The notes under the pieces were generated by a model. The model saw nothing but the letters and a program-made list of their open reading frames with translations. It had not been told where the DNA came from and did not search any database. Both the position numbers and the translations under genes were made by a program. A stretch of 64,000 nucleotides of DNA, from positions 5,003,001-5,067,000 of the forward strand of contig NZ_CP036433.1 in assembly GCF_007751035.1 (NCBI RefSeq), read 5' to 3'. This document shows, one piece after another, positions 1 to 7,209 of this stretch. The DNA comes from Lignipirellula cremea (GTDB taxonomy: Bacteria; Planctomycetota; Planctomycetia; Pirellulales; Pirellulaceae). Position 1 is the stretch's first letter. Each line of letters begins with the position of its first letter.

Positions 1-600
1 GGCAATGGCGAAGCGGTCGCCGACTACCTGCCCGACATGGCCGAGGCGCTGGCCGCGATCGGCCTTAACTCGCTGTTCGTCGAGTATCGCCAGTACGGCG
101 GCTCCACAGGCAAAGCCCAGCTAACGACCATGCTGGGCGACGGCGAGGTCGTGCTGCAGGAAGCAGGGCTGGAGCCTGGCGAAGTGATCGCCCTGGGCCG
201 TTCGATCGGATCCTTGTACGCGATTGAGCTGGCCCATCGCTTGCCGTCGCTGGGGGGATTGATCTTGGAAAGCGGCATCGCCGATCCGGGCCAGCGTTTT
301 CTGCTGCACGGCGATCTGGCCGCGGCCGGACTGGCTCCGCAGCAGGTGCTGGCGGAGGTCGAGCGACACTTTAACCATCAGCGCAAGATGGCCGGATACC
401 AGGGGCCGCTGCTCGTTCTGCATACCGAGAACGACGGACTGGTCGACATCGACCATGCCGAGCGGAATTACGCATGGGCGGGATCGACAAAGAAGCAACT
501 GGTTCGTTTTCCTCGCGGCAACCACAATTCAATCCTCGCGGTGAATCGTCGTGAGTACCTGGCCGCCGTGAAACAGTTCGCCGGGGAGATTCGCGGTTAG
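1..600 (+). CDS. Alpha/beta hydrolase, 5' end outside the window
   Basis: The reading frame is open from the first base, so this is the C-terminal 199 residues of a longer protein. The nucleophile elbow G-R-S-I-G has its serine codon at 202-204. A candidate acid lies in HTENDGLVD and a candidate catalytic histidine in GNHNSI near the end, in the order expected of the alpha/beta hydrolase fold. The start of the visible part, with VEYRQYGGSTG, matches strand and loop elements of prolyl-oligopeptidase or BAAT-like hydrolases that have no signal peptide in view. The substrate cannot be told. It is followed by a short hairpin (602-618) and then by a second hydrolase on the same strand 103 bases later. 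Confidence 0.85.
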   Translation, partial: GNGEAVADYLPDMAEALAAIGLNSLFVEYRQYGGSTGKAQLTTMLGDGEVVLQEAGLEPGEVIALGRSIGSLYAIELAHRLPSLGGLILESGIADPGQRFLLHGDLAAAGLAPQQVLAEVERHFNHQRKMAGYQGPLLVLHTENDGLVDIDHAERNYAWAGSTKKQLVRFPRGNHNSILAVNRREYLAAVKQFAGEIRG

Positions 601-601
601 C

Positions 602-618
602 CCAGGCGATCGGCCTGG
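602..618 (+). terminator. Weak hairpin after the first hydrolase
   Basis: CCAGGC and GCCTGG form a 6-bp stem around GATCG directly after the stop codon. There is no run of T after it, so a terminator role is only possible. Confidence 0.3.
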
Positions 619-703
619 AATCGCGGGACACGAATTGGCGACGAGGTCGCCGGTTGAGTAAGATGGCCGCATTCTTTGCTGCCACTCCTGAAGGAAAAAA
701 CTG

Positions 704-1570
704 ATGCTTCGCTGCCTCCTTGCACTCAGCATGACCTTGTCCCTTGCCGCCGGCGCCCTGGCTGCCGACAACGACGACGCGATCACTTACCGCACCGAAG
801 CGGACATTTCCTACCTCGACCCGGAAAAAGACGCCACGCCGTACCAGCAAGAGCGCTGCCGGCTCGACGTGTACTATCCTGAGAACCGCACCGGCTTCGC
901 CACGGTTGTCTGGTTCCATGGCGGCGGACTCAAAGGCGGCAACCGCTCCATCCCCCAACAGCTGCAGGGGAAGGGGGTCGCCGTGGTCGCCGTGAATTAT
1001 CGCCTTTACCCCAAGGTGAAGTGTCCGGCTTACCTGCAGGATGCGGCGGCCTCGGTCGCCTGGACGTTTCGCAATATTGAGAAGTACGGCGGCGACCCGA
1101 AAAAAATCTTCGTCTCGGGCCACTCCGCCGGCGGCTACTTGACCAGCATGCTCGGCGTCGACAAGCGCTGGCTGCAGGAGTGCAAGATCGATGCCGACCA
1201 GATCGCCGGGCTCATCCCGCTCTCCGGCCACACGATTACGCACATGACTGTGCGCGAGGAACAAGGCATCCCGCAAAAGCAGCCGACCGTCGACGAGTTC
1301 GCCCCGCTGTACCATGTCCGCGACGACGCCCCGCCGATGCTGCTGATCACCGGCGACCGGGAAATGGAAATGCTCGGCCGATACGAAGAGAACGCCTACT
1401 ACCAGCGCATGCTCAAAGTGGCCGGCCACAAAGACGTACAGCTTTATGAACTGCAAGGTTACGGACACGGCATGGTCGATCCGGCCGTGGCGCCCATGCT
1501 GCGGTGGATGCAGGGGAAGGGCAGCCATAGCGGACTGGCGCCGCGAGCGGAGACGACGGCTGGCAAGTAA
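704..1570 (+). CDS. Secreted esterase/lipase, alpha/beta hydrolase (BD-FAE / HSL-like)
   Basis: The 288-residue product opens with a signal peptide (about residues 1-20, ending ALA). The oxyanion motif HGGG is at residues 72-75, the nucleophile elbow GHSAGG has Ser141, Asp218 lies in ITGDRE, and the histidine is H255 in YGHG. This set is that of carboxylesterase/lipase families related to bifunctional feruloyl and acetyl-xylan esterases, common in planctomycetes. The start ATG follows GAAGGA at a good distance. It probably removes acyl groups from polysaccharides outside the cytoplasm; the exact substrate is inference. Confidence 0.88.
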   Translation: MLRCLLALSMTLSLAAGALAADNDDAITYRTEADISYLDPEKDATPYQQERCRLDVYYPENRTGFATVVWFHGGGLKGGNRSIPQQLQGKGVAVVAVNYRLYPKVKCPAYLQDAAASVAWTFRNIEKYGGDPKKIFVSGHSAGGYLTSMLGVDKRWLQECKIDADQIAGLIPLSGHTITHMTVREEQGIPQKQPTVDEFAPLYHVRDDAPPMLLITGDREMEMLGRYEENAYYQRMLKVAGHKDVQLYELQGYGHGMVDPAVAPMLRWMQGKGSHSGLAPRAETTAGK

Positions 1571-1651
1571 CCGGTCGAACAGGGCGTCAGCGACGCAGTT
1601 TTGTTGGATCCCGCCGGACTCCAGGCGCAGGAAACGTAAAGGGCCTCTCCC

Positions 1652-2119
1652 ATGTGGTTCTGCAGAAACTGTGATCAATGGAACAAGACGGATCAGTGCG
1701 ACAAGTGTGGAGATCGGCAGCCGGTCTCCCTGTCCCCGGCCGGATGGACTGCCGGAGAGCCCCTGGCGACCCTTATCAGCTGCCCTGTTTGCCAGCGGGA
1801 GATTTCCTCCGCGGCCGAGTCTTGTCCCCAGTGCGGGCATCCGCTGCGCGCCGCCGCGCCAAAACGGTCGGGGCCCAAATGCTACCGGTGTTCCGCGACC
1901 GCCACGACAAAATGTCCGTCTTGCGGCAAGATGAGCTGCGTCCACCATTTGAACAGCACCTTTGCCGGATCTGGACGTCGCGTCGGGCATGAGCTTCTCT
2001 GCGAGCCTTGCTCTCAGTCGGCGAAAATATGGCAAAAGATGGGATTCGTCATCGTCCTCTGTGGGCTGGCGGGGTTTGTGCTGATCGTTTGTCTCGGGCT
2101 GAGAGACTTCCTGAATTGA
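1652..2119 (+). CDS. Multi-zinc-ribbon protein with C-terminal membrane anchor
   Basis: The 155-residue product begins with a RanBP2-type finger (W2, C4, C7, C16, C19), continues with a zinc ribbon CPVC...CPQCG, and then a third cysteine cluster CYRC...CPSCG...C with a later CEPC. A single hydrophobic helix follows at about residues 130-150 with only a few residues after it. The design suggests a tail-anchored cytoplasmic zinc protein, perhaps a protein-binding adaptor at the membrane; no function is known to me. A gene of similar design, also with a C-terminal helix, is at 9602-9976. Confidence 0.75.
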   Translation: MWFCRNCDQWNKTDQCDKCGDRQPVSLSPAGWTAGEPLATLISCPVCQREISSAAESCPQCGHPLRAAAPKRSGPKCYRCSATATTKCPSCGKMSCVHHLNSTFAGSGRRVGHELLCEPCSQSAKIWQKMGFVIVLCGLAGFVLIVCLGLRDFLN

Positions 2120-2235
2120 ACGGGCGCGAAGCCGCTTCCCGGGTTGCTCCGTAGCGAATCGGGCGGGTTGCTCCTGTCCGATGGCTTTGTACATTGGGAG
2201 CTTCTCTTTTTGCTCCACTCCTGGCGAGGTTTCTC

Positions 2236-3261
2236 ATGGCGGTTGCAGTGACGTTTGGCGAAATCATGATGCGGCTTGCGACGCCCGGCCACCAGCGGTT
2301 TGTCCAGGCGACTGAGTTTGAAATCAGCTACGCCGGCGCCGAAGCCAGCGTGGCCGTTTCCCTGGCGGCCTTTGGCCACCAGGCTTCGCTGGCGACCGTG
2401 CTGCCGAACAACCCGCTGGGCGACGCCTGCCTGGGCTGGCTCCGGTATTACGGCGTGGATCCGCGGCATGTGCGGCGATCCGATACGGGCCGCATGGGCG
2501 TTTACTTCCTGGAAGCTGGTGCGGCCCAGCGGCCCAGCAAGGTCGTCTACGATCGGGCTGGCTCCGCCATCACGCTGGCTCCGGCGGCGTCTTACGACTG
2601 GCCCGCCATGTTCGACGGCGTCGACTGGTTTCATACGACCGGCATCACGCCCGCCCTGGGTCCGGCCTGCGCCGAAGCAACGGCGTCCGCGCTGAAAGCG
2701 GCCAAAACAGCCGGGCTGCAGACCAGTTTCGATATCAACTACAGAGGCAACCTGTGGTCGAAAGAGGTCGCCCAGAAGACGGTCGAGCCGATGCTGGCCA
2801 GCGTTGATCTGGTCATCGCCAACGAACAGGATGCGGCCGACGTGCTGGGCATCCATGCCGAGAAAACCGACATCTCCAAAGGGCAGATCGACCGCCAGTC
2901 GTATGAGGGCGTCGCCCGGCAGATCCAGGAGCGTTATGGCTGCGCCAAGGTGGCGATCACCCTGCGGGAAAGCGAATCGGCGACGATCAACCACTGGTCG
3001 GCCTGCCTGCTTGACGCCGACGGCTTTCACCTGAGCCAGCGATACACGATCCATGTGGTCGATCGGGTCGGCGCCGGCGACGCTTTCTGCGGCGGCATGG
3101 CCAGCGCCCTGCTCGACGGCATGGGATCGCAAGAGGCGCTCGAGTTCGCCGTCGCCGCTTCCTGCCTCAAGCACTCCATCCCGGGCGACTTCAACAAGGT
3201 CACCAAGGCCGAAGTTCTCCGCCTTTCCGGAGGCGATGGTTCCGGCCGCGTGGTGCGTTAG
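2236..3261 (+). CDS. kdgK: PfkB-family sugar kinase, likely 2-keto-3-deoxygluconate kinase
   Basis: A PfkB/ribokinase-family protein of 341 residues. The N-terminal TFGEIMMRL segment and the C-terminal signature DRVGAGDAFCGG, with its catalytic Asp, are clear. The segment KHSIPGDFN near the C-terminus is typical of 2-keto-3-deoxygluconate (KDG) kinases, which phosphorylate KDG to KDPG in hexuronate and pectin breakdown. The ATG at 2236 is preferred to an in-frame start 42 bases upstream because it follows GCGAGGT and gives the usual family N-terminus. It converges with the DUF1501 gene after a gap of only 22 bases. No KDPG aldolase is visible nearby, so specificity for KDG over other keto-sugars is inferred. 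Confidence 0.85.
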   Translation: MAVAVTFGEIMMRLATPGHQRFVQATEFEISYAGAEASVAVSLAAFGHQASLATVLPNNPLGDACLGWLRYYGVDPRHVRRSDTGRMGVYFLEAGAAQRPSKVVYDRAGSAITLAPAASYDWPAMFDGVDWFHTTGITPALGPACAEATASALKAAKTAGLQTSFDINYRGNLWSKEVAQKTVEPMLASVDLVIANEQDAADVLGIHAEKTDISKGQIDRQSYEGVARQIQERYGCAKVAITLRESESATINHWSACLLDADGFHLSQRYTIHVVDRVGAGDAFCGGMASALLDGMGSQEALEFAVAASCLKHSIPGDFNKVTKAEVLRLSGGDGSGRVVR

Positions 3262-3283
3262 GAATGGCCCGCTAACAGCGTTC

Positions 3284-4657
3284 CTACAGCAGGATCTTGC
3301 GAGCCACTTCGCCGGCCGTATCGGTCAGGCGGAAGTCGCGTCCGGAGTAGTGGAACGTCAGCTGCTCGTGATCCAGTCCCAGCAGATGCAGCATCGTGGC
3401 GTGCAGATCGTGCGTGCCCATCACGTCGGTGACCGCTTCGCGGCCCAGTTCGTCGGTGGCGCCGTAACGCATGCCGCCCCGTACGCCGCCGCCCGCCATC
3501 CACATGCTGAAGCCTTTGCTGTTGTGCCCGCGCCCGCCGTTGTTATCGGCATGGGCGCCGCGGCCGAATTCTCCGCCCCAGACCACCAGCGTGTCTTCCA
3601 GCAGGCCGCGTTGCTGCAGATCCGACAGCAGCCCGGCGATCGGCTTGTCGACCGCGACGGCCCGGCGGGCGAACGACTCCCGGATCACCGTATGATGATC
3701 CCAGCCGGTGCTGGTCAGCTGGATGAAACGGACGCCGTTTTCCAGCAGGCGACGCGCCGTCAGGCATTGCCCGCCAAACTGCGCGGTCACCGGATCGTCA
3801 AGCCCGTACAGGCTTTGCGTGGCGGCCGTTTCTCGCGACAGGTCGAGCGTTTCGGGCACCGACGACTGCATGCGGAACGCCAGTTCGGCCGATTCGATCA
3901 GCCCTTCCACCTCAGGATTTTCCGCATCACGGGCCAGCAGCCGGCGGTTTGCCTGCTGGACAAAGTCGAGCTGTTTTCGCTGGTCGCTTTCACTCAGCCG
4001 GCGGTTGCGAATATTCGGCACGCCGCGACTGGCGCTGCGGAGCTGCGTCCCCTGGAACGTCGCCGGCAGGAAGGCCGAGCCATAATTGGCGGCCCCGCCT
4101 TTGTCGCTGATCGGATCGATCGTGATGAAGCCGGGCAAATTCTCCCCTTCCGATCCCAGGCCATACGCCACCCAGGCGCCGACCGACGGCCGCACAAAAT
4201 TCTCGTTGCCCGTATGCAGCGCGACGATCGCCTGCTGATGTCCCGGGTTGTTGGTTTGCATCCCGTTGAGCAAACACAAATGATCCGCCTGGCGGGACAG
4301 GTGCGGGAAGACGTCGGAGATCATCAGCCCGCTTTCCCCTTGCGGCGAGAACCGAAAGGCCGGAGCCAGCAGCCGATGGGCGCCGCTTTCGCCGGCGCGG
4401 GCCAGTTCCGGTTTCCAGTCAAAGGATTCCAGGTGCGAAGGACCACCTTCCATGAACAGGAAGATCACCCGTTTCGCCCTGGCCGGAAAATGCGGCGGCC
4501 GCGGCGCCAGGGGGTTGCCTGGCTTTGGTTCGGCGGCAGGCGACCGCTGGGCGAACAGTCCTGCCAGGGCGACCCAGCCAAAGCCGGCAGCCGATTGCTG
4601 CAGTAGATGACGACGGTTCAAAACGGATGGCGATTCAAGGCGGGCCGCAGCGGGCAT
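3284..4657 (-). CDS. DUF1501 secreted protein (Tat substrate)
   Basis: The 457-residue product starts with a twin-arginine signal (NRRHLLQ followed by a hydrophobic stretch to about residue 42). The body has the DUF1501 hallmarks: VIFLFMEGGPSHLESFDWKP, SEIDVFPHL-type segments, GWDHH, and WGGEFGRGAHAD followed by DLHATMLHLLGL. DUF1501 proteins belong to the alkaline-phosphatase/sulfatase-like fold and are massively expanded in planctomycetes, usually next to DUF1549/DUF1553 genes, as here (71 bases downstream of that gene on the same strand). The biochemical activity of the family is unproven. Its partner gene and the upstream esterase suggest a secreted polymer-processing unit. Confidence 0.9.
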   Translation of the reverse strand: MPAAARLESPSVLNRRHLLQQSAAGFGWVALAGLFAQRSPAAEPKPGNPLAPRPPHFPARAKRVIFLFMEGGPSHLESFDWKPELARAGESGAHRLLAPAFRFSPQGESGLMISDVFPHLSRQADHLCLLNGMQTNNPGHQQAIVALHTGNENFVRPSVGAWVAYGLGSEGENLPGFITIDPISDKGGAANYGSAFLPATFQGTQLRSASRGVPNIRNRRLSESDQRKQLDFVQQANRRLLARDAENPEVEGLIESAELAFRMQSSVPETLDLSRETAATQSLYGLDDPVTAQFGGQCLTARRLLENGVRFIQLTSTGWDHHTVIRESFARRAVAVDKPIAGLLSDLQQRGLLEDTLVVWGGEFGRGAHADNNGGRGHNSKGFSMWMAGGGVRGGMRYGATDELGREAVTDVMGTHDLHATMLHLLGLDHEQLTFHYSGRDFRLTDTAGEVARKILL

Positions 4658-4728
4658 CGCAGGACTCCTGGAACTGAATTTCGTGGGACGATTCCGAACG
4701 GATAGAAACGAGAGGACAATCGCGAGCG

Positions 4729-6969
4729 TTACAGCAGCGTGCGGAACTCGCCGCTGATCATTAGCGCCTGGACTAGCGCGGACCAGCGGTAAAGCTCGTC
4801 GCTCGTTCGTCCTCCGCTGGGCGGCTCCAGGCGGGCCATCATCGTGCGGGCGGCGTCGACTTCGCTGGCTTCGGCCGGGCGGGACAGCAGCCGCATGTAC
4901 AGCCGCTGCACCCGGTCTGCGTCGCTGGCTCCGGGCGCATTCAGCAGTTGGCTGGCGATGTCGTCGGAGCAGTTGACGGCGAAGTCGCTGTTCATCAGAA
5001 ACAACGCTTGCGGAGCGACGGTTGTCACCTCGCGCTGTCCCATTAACTGCGACGGATCGGGGAAGTCGAAAATGCGGTACATGTCGGGCAACAGCGAGCG
5101 GAGAACCGGCAGATAGACGGTCCGGTACGGCGCTTCGACGCCCAACAGACTCCGCGTTACTCCCCAGCGACCCTTGCCGCCGGTGCCGGCGATCTGGATG
5201 CCAGGGGGGCGATCGTACGTCAGCCGACCGGCCGCCGTCAGCATGGCGTCGCGCAGTGCTTCCACCTCCAGTCGCTTGGGCTGCACCCGCCAGTAATGCC
5301 TGTTTTGCGGGTCGGTCGCCTGGCCTGCCGGCTGGCCGTTGCTGGAAAGGCGATACGTGCGGCTAAGCACCACCGCGCGGATCAGCGATTTGATCGACCA
5401 GTCCTGCTGGAACCGCACCGCCAGATGGTCGAGCAGTTCCGGGTGGCTGGGCGATTCGCCGCTGACGCCAAAATTATCGACGCTCCCCACCAGCCCTTGC
5501 CCCAGAAGATGCCGCCAGACCCGGTTCACCATTACCCGGGCGGCGAGCGGGTTCTCCTTCGCGACAATCCACTGCGCCAGTCGCTGGCGACCACTGACGT
5601 CGGACGGAATCTGGCCGAGTCCGCCCAGGCCCGCGATCTGGAAATCGCCGCGCGGCGGTACTTCGCCCCGCCGGTACGCTTCGCCGTCGAGACGAATGGG
5701 GCAGTCCTGCGGCGCGCCTTCCTCGGCCCCCATCGCCAGGTTGGGGTCGGTCGAAAAGAGGACCTCGCGGTAGCCGCCCTGGCGATGCTGGTGGGTGACG
5801 TCCGCCATCGAATGGATGCCGGTCACAGGAAAGTTTGAACCGCCAGCCGTCGGCAACAGCCGCATGACATCGTCGGCCACATAGTTCCCCCGGCGCTGGC
5901 CGGACAGCGTATGCGTGCTGTAGAACACGCCGGCCAGGGCGTAATAGTCCCGCATGCTGATCGGCTCATATTTGTGATCGTGGCACCGGGCGCAGCTGAC
6001 CGTGAGACCCAGCATGCCGCGGGTGACGACGTCGATCTGTTCATCGATTCGATCCATCTCGAGCGTTTCGCCAGCGGGCTCGATGATGTCGATCGGTCCG
6101 AGCGCCAGGTAGCCCGTCGCCACCAGACGCTTTCGGCGGGTCGGCAGATCGCTGGCCGGCAGCAGATCGCCCGCCAGCTGTTCGGTGATAAACTGATCGT
6201 AAGGCGTGTCGTCGTTCATCGCGTCGATCACATAGTCGCGATACCGCCAGGCATAGGTGAACGGGGCGTTCCAGTTGCGGCCGACGCTGTCGGCGTACCG
6301 GGCCACGTCCAGCCAGTGGCGTCCCCAGCGTTCGCCAAACCGGGGTGAAGCCAGGTAGCGATCCGTCTGGCGGGCCAGGGCTGTATCCAGCGGATCCGGG
6401 TCGTCGACAAAGTCGCGAATCTCCGCGGCCGTCGGCGGGAGACCGGTCAGGTCGAAAGCCAGCCGGCGGATCAACGCGTATCGGTCGGCATCGGCATTCG
6501 GCGTGAGCCTGGCCTGTTCCAGTCCGGCCAGGATGAAACGATCCAGGTCGTCCCGCGGCCAGGCCTCCTGCTTCACGGTCGGCGGAGCGACGGTCGCCAG
6601 CGGCTGGAACGCCCAGTGATCCGAGGTCGTTCGGCCCAGCGAGATCGGCGGCAAAGCGGATCGTACGGACGTGGTCGCGGGAGCAGTCGGTTCTGACGAC
6701 AGAGGAAGCCGAGGCCGGTCCTGCGGATCGGGCGTCGGGGACATGGCTGGCATCGGTTCCGCGGGACGGACATCGGTCGTACGCGAGCGCGGCTCGACTC
6801 CGCGAACCTCGCCGCGCAGCTCGTTGATTTCGCGCTGCAATTTCTGCAGGGCCTCGAAAAGAGGATCGCTTTCACTCAGCGGCGGCTGGGCGAAAGGACG
6901 CTCGTCGGCGAACGTCCCTCCACTTCCCAGCAGCGCAGCCGCCAGCGCAAGAATTCCGGCACGGAACAT
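4729..6969 (-). CDS. DUF1549/DUF1553 (PSCyt2/PSD1) secreted protein
   Basis: Beginning at the ATG at 6969, the 746-residue product has a signal peptide (FRAGILALAAALLG...FA), a short coiled-coil segment (LFEALQKLQREINELRGE), then a Pro-rich linker. The DUF1549 domain follows (DDLDRFILAGL, LTGLPPTAAEI, GERWGRHWLDVARYADS), including the family motif CARCHDHKYEP with its CxxCH haem-binding site. The DUF1553 domain occupies the C-terminal part (MVNRVWRHLLGQGLV, FGVSGESPSHPELLD). The PSCyt1 cytochrome domain often found at the N-terminus of such proteins is absent, and the coiled coil is in its place. An upstream start 168 bases earlier would run into the hairpin cluster at 7087-7189 and is unlikely. 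Confidence 0.9.
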   Translation of the reverse strand: MFRAGILALAAALLGSGGTFADERPFAQPPLSESDPLFEALQKLQREINELRGEVRGVEPRSRTTDVRPAEPMPAMSPTPDPQDRPRLPLSSEPTAPATTSVRSALPPISLGRTTSDHWAFQPLATVAPPTVKQEAWPRDDLDRFILAGLEQARLTPNADADRYALIRRLAFDLTGLPPTAAEIRDFVDDPDPLDTALARQTDRYLASPRFGERWGRHWLDVARYADSVGRNWNAPFTYAWRYRDYVIDAMNDDTPYDQFITEQLAGDLLPASDLPTRRKRLVATGYLALGPIDIIEPAGETLEMDRIDEQIDVVTRGMLGLTVSCARCHDHKYEPISMRDYYALAGVFYSTHTLSGQRRGNYVADDVMRLLPTAGGSNFPVTGIHSMADVTHQHRQGGYREVLFSTDPNLAMGAEEGAPQDCPIRLDGEAYRRGEVPPRGDFQIAGLGGLGQIPSDVSGRQRLAQWIVAKENPLAARVMVNRVWRHLLGQGLVGSVDNFGVSGESPSHPELLDHLAVRFQQDWSIKSLIRAVVLSRTYRLSSNGQPAGQATDPQNRHYWRVQPKRLEVEALRDAMLTAAGRLTYDRPPGIQIAGTGGKGRWGVTRSLLGVEAPYRTVYLPVLRSLLPDMYRIFDFPDPSQLMGQREVTTVAPQALFLMNSDFAVNCSDDIASQLLNAPGASDADRVQRLYMRLLSRPAEASEVDAARTMMARLEPPSGGRTSDELYRWSALVQALMISGEFRTLL

Positions 6970-7086
6970 GGCGTTTTTCTCCCAGAAACCAGGGGCCGCC
7001 GGCATGCCTGAACAGGCCCGCCGGGCGGCCGTGGAGCGAGTGAACCTCAATCCCTTATGCCTGTTAGAGACCGCAGCCCGCCCGAC

Positions 7087-7189
7087 GGCACGAATTTTCC
7101 TGGTAAAATTCGTGCCGTGTTCAGGGCAGGTTTGCAACCTGCCTTCGTTCCCAGCCCTTTCGTTTTTGATGTGCAGGTTGAAAACCTGC
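7087..7189. repeat. Cluster of three perfect hairpins (REP-like)
   Basis: Three perfect inverted repeats lie in a row between two same-strand genes. The first has 12-bp arms (GGCACGAATTTT, 7087-7098, and its complement 7105-7116) with a 6-base loop. The second has 8-bp arms (GGCAGGTT, 7125-7132, and 7136-7143) with a 3-base loop. The third has 7-bp arms (GCAGGTT, 7173-7179, and 7183-7189) with a 3-base loop and so repeats the core of the second. It could act as an mRNA-stabilising or terminating structure between the esterase and the DUF1549/1553 gene, or be a mobile REP-like element. Confidence 0.75.
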
Positions 7190-7209
7190 TCTACGAAGGG
7201 GGATGAACG

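Noticed and set aside
371-2218. Very long minus-strand reading frame opposite the first hydrolases
   Set aside because: It overlaps two clear genes on the other strand, has Arg-rich, low-motif composition and no ribosome-binding site; such antisense frames are expected in high-GC genes.
3053-4606. Plus-strand frame of 517 residues opposite the DUF1501 gene
   Set aside because: The minus strand has all DUF1501 motifs; this frame has none and is a by-product of codon bias.
4729-6969. Absence of the PSCyt1 cytochrome domain as a sign of truncation
   Set aside because: The N-terminus is a proper signal peptide plus coiled coil, and the internal CxxCH motif is normal for DUF1549, so this is an architectural variant and not a broken gene.
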